This document shows positions 15,024 through 24,291 of a stretch of DNA of 64,000 bases, one piece after another; the stretch's first letter is position 1, and every line of letters begins with the position of its first letter. The DNA is taken from contig CACZDN010000006.1 of assembly GCA_902779945.1 (NCBI GenBank), positions 1 to 64,000 of the forward strand, written 5' to 3'. The stretch is from Oscillospiraceae bacterium (GTDB taxonomy: Bacteria; Bacillota; Clostridia; Oscillospirales; Oscillospiraceae). The position numbers and the translations under genes are program-made. A model generated the notes under the pieces. The model saw only the letters and a program-made list of their open reading frames with translations. It had not been told where the DNA came from and made no database searches.

Positions 15024-17534
15024 TTATTCGTCGTCCATGCCGATGAGGTCGAACTTCTCCGTGGAAATCACAATCTCAAAGCTGTCCTTCTTCGGCCTGG
15101 GGCATTTGACAAGGATACTGCGGTCGGAGAGCTCATAATACCAGCCGGATTCGCTCTCCTCCCAATTGTCCCGCACGAGGAAGCGCGGGATCTGTTCGCC
15201 GTCCACGCTGACCCAGAAGGCGCCCTTTTTCTTGCTGACGAGGCGCACGGTCAGCTTCTCGACGGTGTCGGGGTATTCGCCCGACTTCTCGAAGCGGATA
15301 CAGGTGCGGTCCCCTGCGCGGACGATGATCTTCGTCTCGGCGTAGACGCCCTTTTTGTAGTCCTCGGTATGGCCGTCGTCGTCGTAATAGACGAAGCTGC
15401 TGTCCCCTTCCGCGGCGATCAAAAGGTCGAGCTGTCTGACCCTGTCGCGCAGGATGCGCTTGATGTCCTCGCTCGTGCAGAAGACGGCGCTGCCGCGCAG
15501 GAACATCGGGATGCTGCCAAGGTCGACGGGTACGGAGATCGTCTGACCGCCCTCGTAGGCGCGGAGCCTGTCGTTCATGTCGTACCAGGTGCAGCCTTCA
15601 GGGAGATAGAGCGTCCTCGTCGCCGCGCCCTTCTCCACGACATTTGCGACCAGGACCGCGGGGCCGTACATAAATGTGAGGCTCTTGTCCGTGTAGCAGG
15701 CGGGATCGTCCGGGAACTCGAGGAAGAGGGGCCGCATGACGGGCAGGCCGTCCACGCTCGCCTCGCGCATGAGGGAGTAGAGGTAGGGCAGCATACGGTA
15801 GCGCAGGGCGTAGGCCGCGCGCACGTAGGGCAGGTTCTCCGCGTACATCCAGGGCTGGGTCACGGTATTGTCGGAATTGGCGGAGTTGATGGTGAAGCGG
15901 GGCTGGAAGACGCCGCTCTGGATCCATCTGAGCAGCAGTTCCCCTTCCGGCGCGCCGCCGGCAAAGCCGCCGATGTCGCAGCCCATGTTGGCGCAGCCGC
16001 TGAGACCCATGCCCATGATGGTGGCGATGTTGAACTTTACCGTGCGCCAGTCGGTCAGGTTGTCGCCGCCCCAGACCTGGGCGTAGCGCTGGATGCCGGC
16101 GAAGCCCGCGCGGTTGATGACGTAGGGGCGTTCGTTCGGGTACACATCGTGGATCGCCTGCACGGCGACATAGGCCATCATGTTGGAGTGGATGATCTTG
16201 AGATCCTCCATGGTGCCCTTTGCGCCCTCATAGTCGCACCGGGAGAGGCGGTCCTCAATGCCGTCGATCTCACAGTTGTCGTTCCAGACGGTCCTGGTGC
16301 CCTTCTTGAGGATGTTCTCCTCCAGAAGATGCTTCCAGGCTTCGCGCCCCCTGGGGCCGGTGAAGTCGATGAAGCGGCCCTCGCCGCCCCACCAGCGGCC
16401 GGTGGCGTCTTTCGTGCCGTCGGCAGACTTGATGAAGGCGTCGCGCTCCTCATAGTAACGGGCGTAGGGGTGGTTTTTCAGGACGCCGGGCTTGAGGTTG
16501 CAGATGACGTTGATGCCCATGGCGTTCATCCTCTCGAAGAAGCCCTCGGGGTCGGGAAAGCGGCGGCGGTTCCAGTTGAAGGTGTAGCGCAGATTGTCCT
16601 CCTCGCCGGAGGAGTAGCCGGAGGCGAGCCAGAAATTGTCGATCCAGATTTCCTCCTGCAGGTGCTTGTCCACAACCTTATAGATCTCCTGGTCGCAGCC
16701 CTTTTCCAGCTCCGCGTAGTACATGGTGGACATGCAGTAGCCGAGGGACTGCTTCGTCGGCAGGATCGTGCGGCCGGTGAGCCAGGTGTAGCGGGAGACG
16801 ACGTCTTTCATGTCCGGGCCGTTGATGAGGAAGAGGTCGATGTCGCCGCCGTCCGTCTGGTAGTAGCAGTAGCGCTCCCAGTAGCCGGAGATCTCCTGCC
16901 CGAGATCGAAAACGCAGTCGTAGGAGTTGTGGTAGAAAAGGCCGAGAGCGCGGCGCTGATCCTCGTTCACGCGGATGTAGAACGGGATGTGCTTGTACAT
17001 GGGGTCGCCGGTCTCCGGATCGTGGCCGATGGCGTCCTTGGGACTCATGCGCAGGCGGCGCAGCTTCTTGTCCAGGTGGCCGGTCTTCTCACCAAAGCCG
17101 AAAAAGTGGTCCTTCTCCCGGTCCATGCAGGAGTAGTGGCTGAGCCTGCCGAGGTGGTCCTTCTCGAACGCGCGCTCGGGCAGGTCGCGGTAGAGGGTGC
17201 GGCCCTCCTGATCGAGGAGCCTGAAGGAGAAGGGCTGCTTTCTGAGGACGAGCCTGAGCGTCGCAGTCTCGAACGTGAGAGTCTTGTCGTCCTCGGTGCA
17301 GGGCACGTCCAGGGCCGTGATCCGCTGCCTCTCCCCTTCAAAGAGGGGGTCGAGGCGGTCGGCCCAGGCGGTGGTGACGAGGGTGTAGGATGCTTCGTCG
17401 AACTTGCGGTCGAAGTTGACGCGGATGCGGACAATATCGTCCGTCAGGAAAACCAGCAGCGCGTCCGCCGTATCGGCATGGAGCAGCCAGCCGTTCTCCG
17501 TCTTTTCATAAGAAACAAGGCGGTTTACCAGCAT
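15024..17534 (-). CDS. GH31 family alpha-glycosidase (copy A)
   Basis: The 836-residue cytoplasmic enzyme starts at ATG 17534 behind AAAGGATGG. An N-terminal galactose-mutarotase-like beta-sandwich (~1-225) precedes the TIM barrel. The catalytic nucleophile is Asp419 in VWNDNCEIDG, and the general acid/base is Asp491 in QVWGGDN; both fit the GH31 pattern WxDxxE / W(x)GDN. C-terminal beta domains follow. GH31 enzymes remove alpha-linked glucose, xylose or galactose units. There is no signal peptide, so it acts on imported oligosaccharides or glycosides. It is about 45-50% like its neighbour by eye (shared TTAWADRLDPLFEGER), an old tandem duplication. Substrate is not assignable. Confidence 0.9.
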   Translation of the reverse strand: MLVNRLVSYEKTENGWLLHADTADALLVFLTDDIVRIRVNFDRKFDEASYTLVTTAWADRLDPLFEGERQRITALDVPCTEDDKTLTFETATLRLVLRKQPFSFRLLDQEGRTLYRDLPERAFEKDHLGRLSHYSCMDREKDHFFGFGEKTGHLDKKLRRLRMSPKDAIGHDPETGDPMYKHIPFYIRVNEDQRRALGLFYHNSYDCVFDLGQEISGYWERYCYYQTDGGDIDLFLINGPDMKDVVSRYTWLTGRTILPTKQSLGYCMSTMYYAELEKGCDQEIYKVVDKHLQEEIWIDNFWLASGYSSGEEDNLRYTFNWNRRRFPDPEGFFERMNAMGINVICNLKPGVLKNHPYARYYEERDAFIKSADGTKDATGRWWGGEGRFIDFTGPRGREAWKHLLEENILKKGTRTVWNDNCEIDGIEDRLSRCDYEGAKGTMEDLKIIHSNMMAYVAVQAIHDVYPNERPYVINRAGFAGIQRYAQVWGGDNLTDWRTVKFNIATIMGMGLSGCANMGCDIGGFAGGAPEGELLLRWIQSGVFQPRFTINSANSDNTVTQPWMYAENLPYVRAAYALRYRMLPYLYSLMREASVDGLPVMRPLFLEFPDDPACYTDKSLTFMYGPAVLVANVVEKGAATRTLYLPEGCTWYDMNDRLRAYEGGQTISVPVDLGSIPMFLRGSAVFCTSEDIKRILRDRVRQLDLLIAAEGDSSFVYYDDDGHTEDYKKGVYAETKIIVRAGDRTCIRFEKSGEYPDTVEKLTVRLVSKKKGAFWVSVDGEQIPRFLVRDNWEESESGWYYELSDRSILVKCPRPKKDSFEIVISTEKFDLIGMDDE

Positions 17535-17595
17535 TTTACCATCCTTTCGAGAGAGTGGAGAGCGGAGTAATGGTATCCCCTCCGGGGACAATTAG

Positions 17596-17711
17596 GGCAA
17601 TACCGCATAATTCGGCAAGAGCAGATCCTGAGAAAATTTGGGTTCTGATAAAGGCACTTTTTCGCAGATGTACTTTGTGTACCTCAAGAAGGCGAATTGC
17701 GCGGTGTTGCC
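17596..17711. mobile_element. MITE-like element, copy A (internally deleted, reversed)
   Basis: The termini GGCAATACCGCATAATTCG (left) and CGAATTGCGCGGTGTTGCC (right) form an imperfect inverted repeat matching copies B and C. It is in the opposite orientation to B and C and lacks ~40 bp of the interior. TTAG stands directly on both sides (17592-17595 and 17712-17715), a possible target duplication. No coding capacity. It sits between the two GH31 genes. Confidence 0.7.
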
Positions 17712-17759
17712 TTAGAAATCGTCGCGCAGCGACTCTCTAACTCCACACTCCACACTGTC

Positions 17760-20255
17760 TTACATGCCGATGAGGTCGAAGTCCTCAAAGCTGACCGTGA
17801 GGGTGACGTCCTTCTTCGGGTTGGGATACTTGACCAGCACGGCGCGTTTGGACTGGCTGTAATACCAGCCCTTCTCGGCGGCTTCAAACTTGCGGCGGTT
17901 GAGATAATGCTCGAGCTTCTCGTCCCCGAGGGCGACCCAGAAGGGGCTGCGGTCCTTGCGGACCATCTCGACCGTGACGGACTCCACGAAGTCGGTATAG
18001 CTGCCCTCGGACTTGAAGGCGACCTTTACGACGCTGTCGCCGCTCATGCTGATCCCGGTCCTGCGGAAGACGCCCTTGCGGAAGTCGTTGGATACGCCGT
18101 CGTCGTCATAGAGCGTGTAGCTGCGCTCGCCGCCGGGAACAAGGGTCAGGTGCAGGGCGGTCATGTGGTCGCGTTCCATGCTCATGAGCTGGTTTTCCGC
18201 CATGGGGATGATCGCGCCCTCGCGGATAAACAGCGGGATGCTCTCGATGGTGACGGGCAGCTCGACGGTCTGGCCGCCCTCGTAGCAGCGGAACTTGTCG
18301 TTCCAGTCGTACCACCTGCAGCCCGCGGGGAGGTAGACTTCTCTTGTCTTCGCACCCGGCTCGATGACGTTTGCGACCAGAATGTCGCGGCCGCAGAGGA
18401 ACTCGAAGTTCTCGTCATAGACCTTCTCGTCGTTCTGGAACTCGTAGACGAGCGCGCGCATGATCGGCGCGCCGGTCTGATTTGCCTCGTACTCCGCAGA
18501 GTAGAGGTAGGGTGTCAGGCGGTAACGCAGAAGGATCGCGTCGCGGATGAGAGAGGCGGAGTCGCGGAACATCCAGGGCTCGGTCACGGTGTTGTCGTTG
18601 GAGGCGGAGTGGATGGAGAAGCGTGGCTGGAAGATGCCGTTTTGTACCCAGCGGACGAAGAGCTCCTCATCCGGCGCGGGACCGGCGAAGCCGCCGATGT
18701 CCGCGCCCTCGTTCGGCTGGCCCGAGAGACCCATGCCGGTGATGATGGGGATGTTGTAGCGGAGGCTCGTCCAGCTCGTGTAGTTGTCGCCGCACCAGGT
18801 CTGGGCATACTTCTGAATGCCGGAGCTGCCGCTGCGGCAGACGACATAGGGACGCGCGTCGGGGTTGTGCTCCTCGACGGCCTCATTGCCAAGCTTGCAC
18901 ATGATGGTGCACATGAGGGGCTTGAGCTGGCCAATGGTGCCGCCCTTGCCGTCGAAATCGCAGATGGCGTCCTTGTCAAGGAGGCTGTCGTATTCGCAGT
19001 TGTCGTCCCAGACGGAGTCGGTACCGACGTCGATGACGTTTTCGATCAGGTAGTCCTTCCAGGCACGTCTCGCCTCGGGCCTGGTGTAGTCCCAGAAGGC
19101 GCCGTCGCCGCCCCACCAGGAGCCGACCGCAAACTGCGCGGGGTCCTTGCTGTCTCTGACGAAAACGCCCTTTTTCACAAACTCGTCAAACCAGGGGTGG
19201 CAGAGCAGGATACCGGGCTTGACGTTGGGGACGTTCTGCGCGCCCTTCTCGTTCATGGCGGCGAAGTAGGCGCGGGGGTCTTTAAAGCGCTCGGTATTCC
19301 AGGTGAAGACGCAGCGCTTGCCGTTCACGCTGGTGTAGCCGGAGGAGAGGTGGAAGCCGTCGATCGGGAAGCCCTCCTCCTTGATGGTGTCGATGAAGTT
19401 CAGCACCGCGTCGTCGCTGTCCTTCTCCAGCTCCGGATAGTACATGCTTGATCCCTGGTAGCCCAGCGCGCGCTTGGGCAGCAGAGCCGGGCGGCCGGTC
19501 AGAAGCGTATAGTTGTCGACGATGCGGGCAAGGGTGCCGCCGCCGATGAGAAAGAGGTCGATGTCGCCCCCGTCGGCCTGCCAGTAGGTATAGCGCGGCC
19601 AGTAGTTGGACTTTTCCTTGCCCATGTTGAACACGGACTCATAGAAGTTATGGTAGAAGAGGCCCACGGCCTTTTTGGTTTTGCGGCTCAGACGGATGTA
19701 GAACGGGATGTGCTTGTAGAGCGTGTCCATCTTTGTGGCGTCGTAGCCCATGGCGTCGGTGGCGCGCTCGCGTAAAAACTCCTTATTCTTGTTGAGATTG
19801 CCCGCTTTCTCGCCGAAGCCGTAAAAGCAGTCGTCCTCCTCCATGCGGCTGTAGGCGTTGACGCGGCGGTTGGAGTCCAGGATGAAGGGGCTGCCGGTGA
19901 GGGTCGCGTAGAGCTCGGTGCCCTCGCTGTCGTAAAGGCGGATACAGATGGGGTCGCGGTCGAGCTCGAGGCGCAGCGCCGCACTCTCGAAGACAAGGGT
20001 CTTCTCCCCCTCTGTGAGCTTCGGGTCGACCGGGGTGAGACGTGTGCGCTCCCCCTCAAAGAGGGGGTCAAGACGGTCAGCCCAGGCGGTGGTCATGAGG
20101 ATGTACGACTCCTCGGCCAGCTCCTTATCGAAGGAGGCGCGGACGCGGACGATCTCGTCCGTGACGAACACGACCTTGAGGTCTGCGCAGTTGGTGTGGA
20201 TCAGGTAAAAACCGTCTTTTTTCTCGCAGCCGGTGATTTTTCTGCAAATATCCAT
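17760..20255 (-). CDS. GH31 family alpha-glycosidase (copy B)
   Basis: This 831-residue paralogue of copy A has the same architecture: N-terminal beta-sandwich, catalytic barrel and C-terminal sandwich domains. The nucleophile is Asp418 in SVWDDNCEYD and the acid/base Asp490 in QTWCGDN. SWWGGDGAFWDY (~residue 379) is the barrel region that contacts substrate in GH31. It lacks a signal peptide. It lies downstream of the TRAP transporter genes and upstream of copy A, so both are probably co-transcribed. Differences at the active-site loops (WCGDN versus WGGDN) suggest different linkage or aglycone preference, which sequence alone does not settle. Confidence 0.9.
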   Translation of the reverse strand: MDICRKITGCEKKDGFYLIHTNCADLKVVFVTDEIVRVRASFDKELAEESYILMTTAWADRLDPLFEGERTRLTPVDPKLTEGEKTLVFESAALRLELDRDPICIRLYDSEGTELYATLTGSPFILDSNRRVNAYSRMEEDDCFYGFGEKAGNLNKNKEFLRERATDAMGYDATKMDTLYKHIPFYIRLSRKTKKAVGLFYHNFYESVFNMGKEKSNYWPRYTYWQADGGDIDLFLIGGGTLARIVDNYTLLTGRPALLPKRALGYQGSSMYYPELEKDSDDAVLNFIDTIKEEGFPIDGFHLSSGYTSVNGKRCVFTWNTERFKDPRAYFAAMNEKGAQNVPNVKPGILLCHPWFDEFVKKGVFVRDSKDPAQFAVGSWWGGDGAFWDYTRPEARRAWKDYLIENVIDVGTDSVWDDNCEYDSLLDKDAICDFDGKGGTIGQLKPLMCTIMCKLGNEAVEEHNPDARPYVVCRSGSSGIQKYAQTWCGDNYTSWTSLRYNIPIITGMGLSGQPNEGADIGGFAGPAPDEELFVRWVQNGIFQPRFSIHSASNDNTVTEPWMFRDSASLIRDAILLRYRLTPYLYSAEYEANQTGAPIMRALVYEFQNDEKVYDENFEFLCGRDILVANVIEPGAKTREVYLPAGCRWYDWNDKFRCYEGGQTVELPVTIESIPLFIREGAIIPMAENQLMSMERDHMTALHLTLVPGGERSYTLYDDDGVSNDFRKGVFRRTGISMSGDSVVKVAFKSEGSYTDFVESVTVEMVRKDRSPFWVALGDEKLEHYLNRRKFEAAEKGWYYSQSKRAVLVKYPNPKKDVTLTVSFEDFDLIGM

Positions 20256-20302
20256 TCGTATTCCTCCGTAGTGAGAGTTAAAACGCGCGGTCAGGACATG
20301 GA

Positions 20303-20362
20303 AACAGCGGTCCCGCGCTCCCCTATGCAGAGCATGGGCAGGGCGAGGACCGCTGTCCTGTC
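20303..20362 (-). terminator. Long-loop hairpin between TRAP genes and GH31 genes
   Basis: ACAGCGGTCC and GGACCGCTGT form a 10-bp perfect stem around a ~36-nt loop in the 115-bp gap after dctM. There is no T-run on the minus strand, so it is more likely a partial attenuator or RNA-stability element than a full stop. Confidence 0.4.
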
Positions 20363-20370
20363 AAAAGCTG

Positions 20371-21693
20371 TCAGTTCCAGCCCATGCTGGCAATGAGGTT
20401 GGTCCAGTAAGGCAGGCTGAGGGAGATCTGCGGAATATAGGTGACGAGGAAGAGCGCGACCACCATGGACGCGAAGATGGGGATAATGTACTTGGTGACG
20501 CCCTCGATCTTGACCTTGGCGACGCCGCAGCCCACGAACAGGCAGGAGCCGACGGGCGGCGTGACGGAGCCGATGCCGAGGTTGGTGATGAGCATGAGAC
20601 CGAAGTGAACGTCGCTCATGCCGATTTTGCGGGTAATGGGCAGGAAGATCGGAACAAAGATCAGGACCGCCGGAGTCAGGTCGAGGAACATGCCCATGAC
20701 AAGCAGGAACACGTTCATGATGAGCAGGATGACGTAGCGATTGTCTGACACGCCCATGATCATGTCGGAGATCGCGGCGGGGATCTTGGTGCGCGCCATG
20801 ACGTAGGCCATGATGGAAGACGCGGCGATCAGGAAGAGGATGGTCGCGGAGGACTTCATGGTGTCAGCCAGGAGGTTGTAGAAGGTCTTGAAGTCCATCT
20901 CACGGTAGATTACTGCGAGGATGCCGCAGTAAAGGCACATGACGACGCCGGCCTCGGTCGCAGTGAAGATGCCGGCAAGGATGCCGCCCATGACGATGAT
21001 GACCGCGAGCAGCGAAGGGATGGCGTCCACCCAGATTTTCCAGGCAGGGTCGGGGTCCTTGACCTCGGACTTCTTGTAGCCGAGGCGGACGGCCAGGATG
21101 ATCGCCACGATGGCGACACACAGGCCGAGGATCGCGCCGACAAAGTAGCCGCCCATGAACAACGCCGCGACGGACACACCGCCGGCGGTGATCGAGTAGA
21201 GGATCAGCGGGCCGGAGGGCGGGATCAGGATGCCGGTGGGCGCGGAGCAGATGTTGACGGCCGCGGCGTAGTTGGGATCATAGCCCTCATCCGCCTCAAG
21301 CGGGGAGAGGATGGAGCCCATGGCGGAGGTGGCGGCCACGGAGGAGCCGGACACCGCGCCGAAGAACATGTTGGCCAGGACATTCGTCGCGGCGAGGTAG
21401 CCGGGGATGCCGCCGACCAGCAGGCGGGCCAGGCGCACCAGGCGCTTGGCGATGCCGCCCTTGTTCATGATGTTGCCGCCCAGGGAGAAGAAGGGCAGGG
21501 CCAGCAGGGAGAAGCTGTCAAGGCCGGAGAAGCACTTCTGCGCCGCAGTGAACGCAAAGCCGTTCAGGTCGGAGCGGCCGGAGGCGACGATGGCGATGAC
21601 GGAGGCGATGCCGATGCCAGCGGAGATGGGCACGCCCGCAAGCAGCATCACGAAGAAGGAGACAAACAGAACGATAGTAGCGGTTACGACCAT
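20371..21693 (-). CDS. dctM: TRAP transporter large permease subunit (DctM family)
   Basis: The 440-residue inner-membrane subunit forms the sodium-coupled translocation path. About twelve hydrophobic segments, the conserved AVSGSSVAATSAMGSI loop (~residues 115-130) and APTGILIPPSGPLILYSI (~151-168) are diagnostic of DctM. Its ATG overlaps the stop of dctQ by one base. Transport would use an external binding protein (the DctP encoded just upstream). With a hexuronate reductase and KDG kinase in the same run, uronates or related sugar acids are the likeliest cargo. Confidence 0.93.
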   Translation of the reverse strand: MVVTATIVLFVSFFVMLLAGVPISAGIGIASVIAIVASGRSDLNGFAFTAAQKCFSGLDSFSLLALPFFSLGGNIMNKGGIAKRLVRLARLLVGGIPGYLAATNVLANMFFGAVSGSSVAATSAMGSILSPLEADEGYDPNYAAAVNICSAPTGILIPPSGPLILYSITAGGVSVAALFMGGYFVGAILGLCVAIVAIILAVRLGYKKSEVKDPDPAWKIWVDAIPSLLAVIIVMGGILAGIFTATEAGVVMCLYCGILAVIYREMDFKTFYNLLADTMKSSATILFLIAASSIMAYVMARTKIPAAISDMIMGVSDNRYVILLIMNVFLLVMGMFLDLTPAVLIFVPIFLPITRKIGMSDVHFGLMLITNLGIGSVTPPVGSCLFVGCGVAKVKIEGVTKYIIPIFASMVVALFLVTYIPQISLSLPYWTNLIASMGWN

Positions 21694-22202
21694 TATTTGT
21701 TCTCTCCTTTCTTGTCCGCGAGCATCTGGGCGTACTTGAGGATACGCGCGAGCACAATCAGCACGCCGCAGATGGGTTCAACCATGTACAGGGTCTTCAT
21801 CGGGATGTGCATGACGGAGGAGACGTTCGTCGCCGTCGCGGCGAGCTTCCATCCGCCGAAGATGAAAACGTAGATCACAAAGAACAGGATGCAGATTTCG
21901 ATGAATACATCGAGCACCACCTTGAACGTGCCCTTCGCCTTGTCGGTGACGAGAGTGAGGGCCAGGTGCTCATCGCGGTAGAAGCAGTAGGCAGAGCCGA
22001 TGAAGCCGGCGATGATCAGCACATAGCGCAGCAGCTCGTCCGTGAAGGTAGAGGGATTGCCGAGGACCCAGCGGGTGAAGATCTGCCAGGTACCGAAGGC
22101 AAGCAGCGTCAGCATGGCGAGAGCCATGAGGAAGCGCATGACGGTATCCAGCACTTTTTCAACTTTCTTCAAAGTCTTCCATCTCCTATTTGAAGATTTC
22201 AT
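21693..22202 (-). CDS. dctQ: TRAP transporter small permease subunit (DctQ family)
   Basis: The 169-residue protein has four hydrophobic helices. It has the family landmarks FTRWVLGNPSTFTDELLRYVLIIAGFIGSAYCFYRDEHLALTLV, where the polar W..E.R and H-L motif contact DctM. It bridges the binding protein and the large permease. It is separated from dctP by a 104-bp gap holding a strong hairpin, and is fused at its stop to dctM (TAATG). Confidence 0.92.
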   Translation of the reverse strand: MKSSNRRWKTLKKVEKVLDTVMRFLMALAMLTLLAFGTWQIFTRWVLGNPSTFTDELLRYVLIIAGFIGSAYCFYRDEHLALTLVTDKAKGTFKVVLDVFIEICILFFVIYVFIFGGWKLAATATNVSSVMHIPMKTLYMVEPICGVLIVLARILKYAQMLADKKGENK

Positions 22203-22211
22203 CTGCGGAAA

Positions 22212-22249
22212 GGAGCGGCTTTAACACCGCCTGGGTGAAAAGCCGCTCC
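22212..22249 (-). promoter_or_regulatory. Intercistronic hairpin downstream of dctP
   Basis: GGAGCGGCTTT and AAAGCCGCTCC form an 11-bp perfect stem with a ~16-nt loop and no strong T-run. Such structures after binding-protein genes protect the upstream mRNA and lower permease expression. Confidence 0.6.
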
Positions 22250-22306
22250 CTGTTCCAGACAAACAATTGGGATGTAAAGCTGTAGATTTTAAGGCTTAGT
22301 GCCGGA

Positions 22307-23293
22307 TCAGCCGGCGGCCTGGATGCGCTCGACAAAGGCGTAGGTCTCGGGAGCGTCCTTCTGGAGATTTTCGTAGATGCCCTTGACGGCTTCCTGGAAG
22401 GCGGGCTTGTCAACGTCGGTGACGTACTCGACCTTGCCCTCGACCTGGGCCTTCACGTCCTCCTCGAACTGGGCCCACAGCTCACGGTAGTTCGCGACCA
22501 TGTCGGCAGCGGTGCTGCGCATGATCTCCTGCTGCTCGGGGGTGAGGTCGTTCCAGATGTCGGTGGAGATGATGATGACGTCGGGGATCATGGTGTGCTC
22601 GTCGTAGCAGTAGTAGCCGGTGACGTCGGCATGGTCGCGCATGGCGGTGATGTTGTTCTCAGCGCCGTCGATCACGCCCTGCTGCATACCGGTGTAGATG
22701 TCGCCGTAGCCCATAACGGTGGCGGAGCCGCCGAAGGCATTCATCATGTCGATGGCCATCTGGGAATCCATGGTGCGGATCTTGAGGCCCTTGAGGTCAG
22801 CCGGGGTGCGGATGGGGGTCTTTGCGGTGTAGAAGCAGCGGGTGCCGGACTCGAGCCAGGCAAGGCCGATGAAGCCGTCGTTCTCAGTCAGGCTGTAGAG
22901 GTCCTGGCCGATCTCGCCGTTCATGACATTGTAGAGGTGATCCTTGCTGTTGAAAACATAGGGGACGGAGACGCAGTTCCACGCAGAGTTGAAGTTTGCG
23001 AGGGTGCCGGCAGAGACCTTGGTCATCTCGAGCTGGCCGGCCTGGATCTGGGACACGCAGTCGGCCTCGGAGCCGAGCGTGCCGCCGGGCATGACGTCGA
23101 TCACGATGGCGCCGTTGGTAGCCTCGTCAACGGCCTCGGCCCATGCGGTCAGGGCGACGTTGATGGCGTGGTCCTCAGCCATATTGTGCGCGAGGGTCAG
23201 GTACGTGGTGCCGGCGGCGTTCGCGGCGGGCATCGCAGCGAAAAGGGCAAAGACCATGACGAGGCACATGACAGCGGCAAGGATTTTTTTCAT
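22307..23293 (-). CDS. dctP: TRAP transporter solute-binding protein (DctP family)
   Basis: The 328-residue exported receptor has a signal peptide (MKKILAAVMCLVMVFALFAAMPAANA) that ends in a type I site; no convincing lipobox is seen. Mature landmarks are LAHNMAEDHAINVAL, the carboxylate-binding Arg region RTPADLKGLKIRTMDS (~residues 160-175) and GVIDGAENN (~205). The DctP arginine normally salt-bridges an organic or sugar acid carboxylate. It starts the operon behind TTTTAGGAGG and a well-formed promoter with palindrome. How it is retained at the cell surface without lipidation is not obvious. Confidence 0.92.
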   Translation of the reverse strand: MKKILAAVMCLVMVFALFAAMPAANAAGTTYLTLAHNMAEDHAINVALTAWAEAVDEATNGAIVIDVMPGGTLGSEADCVSQIQAGQLEMTKVSAGTLANFNSAWNCVSVPYVFNSKDHLYNVMNGEIGQDLYSLTENDGFIGLAWLESGTRCFYTAKTPIRTPADLKGLKIRTMDSQMAIDMMNAFGGSATVMGYGDIYTGMQQGVIDGAENNITAMRDHADVTGYYCYDEHTMIPDVIIISTDIWNDLTPEQQEIMRSTAADMVANYRELWAQFEEDVKAQVEGKVEYVTDVDKPAFQEAVKGIYENLQKDAPETYAFVERIQAAG

Positions 23294-23352
23294 TTGGTAA
23301 CCTCCTAAAAATGATTTGGTTATCCGTATCAGACTCGCCTGATGCGGAACAT

Positions 23353-23410
23353 GAAGTATGTTTACACATGCTTCCGCCTGTACTATACCATTTTTTGTGA
23401 TTTAGCACAA
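23353..23410 (-). promoter_or_regulatory. Promoter and palindromic operator of the TRAP-GH31-kdgK operon
   Basis: On the minus strand TTGTGC (23410-23405), 17 nt, TATAGT (23387-23382). A 22-bp imperfect palindrome covers 23374-23353, right at the expected start site. Its halves are GAAGTATGT and ACATGCTTC (8 of 9 pairs) around TTAC. The position fits a repressor site, for instance of a GntR- or LacI-family uronate regulator. No such regulator is encoded in the window. Confidence 0.65.
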
Positions 23411-23531
23411 GTCCCAAAAGCATGGCTATAATGCCCGAAAAAAACACGAGGTATTTAGTGAAAGCATACAGCGCAAAGGGCTGCGCCGCAACGTCCGTCG
23501 GGAAGTCCGGGGCCATCCGGGGACCGGGATT

Positions 23532-23571
23532 CAGAAAAAGCCCCGCCGCGGTCTCATTGCGGCGGGGCTCA
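23532..23571 (-). terminator. Rho-independent terminator of the YcxB-like gene
   Basis: GCCCCGCCGC (from 23540) and GCGGCGGGGC (to 23568) form a perfect 10-bp GC stem, followed on the minus strand by TTTTTC. It lies 15 nt after the stop. Confidence 0.85.
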
Positions 23572-23586
23572 CGGCTTCGGGCGTTT

Positions 23587-24153
23587 TTACTTCCCGCGGG
23601 CATCTCGAAACGCCTGGCGGATGTCGTAGATGCTCATGCTCAGGAAGGACTTTTCGCGCCGCCAGCCGAGCCCGGTCCTGTCCGCGAGAAACTGCATGAA
23701 CTCCTCGACCTTCTGGGGCTTGAGGGACGCGCGCTCCATCATGCAGACGGAGTTACGATTTACAAAGAGATACAGGTACTCGTCGTCCTCGGACAGGTGG
23801 GTGAGCTTTTTATAGGGAATATCCATGCTCCCCTCCCCTTTCAGGTGCAGCCTGTCCGGGCCGAAGCCGTACTCCATCGCCGGCAGGGCGGCCTTGCGCT
23901 CGGAAACAGCGCGGTCGGCGCGCACGGCTGCGGGGAAATCCCGGCTGACCAGAAACCACGCGCCGAACAAAAGCAGCAGCGCCTTGACCCAGAGCGGCAG
24001 ACTCGCCATCGCGGCGATCACGACGAGGGCGAAGCCGAGAACCATGCGCAGCAGGATGCGCGGCTTCTCGTAGACGTAGTACTGCATCTTATACAGCCGC
24101 TCCACGGTCTTTTCCGTGTGGTCTATGCGGGCGCGGTATTGATATTCCGCCAT
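23587..24153 (-). CDS. YcxB-like membrane protein
   Basis: The 188-residue protein has two closely spaced membrane segments (ILLRMVLGFALVVIAAMASL and WVKALLLLFGAWFLV, ~residues 33-70). A C-terminal cytoplasmic domain follows, of the YcxB type (MDIPYKKLTHLSEDDEYLYLFVNRNSVCMMERASL), where a PH-like fold with IPY..L..I is typical. The biochemical role of the family is unknown. It is monocistronic with its own terminator, between the TRAP operon and a MITE-like element. Confidence 0.75.
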   Translation of the reverse strand: MAEYQYRARIDHTEKTVERLYKMQYYVYEKPRILLRMVLGFALVVIAAMASLPLWVKALLLLFGAWFLVSRDFPAAVRADRAVSERKAALPAMEYGFGPDRLHLKGEGSMDIPYKKLTHLSEDDEYLYLFVNRNSVCMMERASLKPQKVEEFMQFLADRTGLGWRREKSFLSMSIYDIRQAFRDARGK

Positions 24154-24291
24154 GGCTGTCCCCTCCCTGAGCCGGATCGTTTGGCTCTATTATAGAGTGA
24201 GCGGGATTTCTGTCAATCCCCTTCTTGCGCAGCTCCGGCCGTCATGCAGCAGGGGGACGATCCAAAATGGCATTTGCGCCTGTTTTTTTAA

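Noticed and set aside
13447..19451. Long plus-strand frames opposite the reductase and GH31 genes
   Set aside because: They are shadows of GC-rich coding strands; no domain, SD or promoter supports them.
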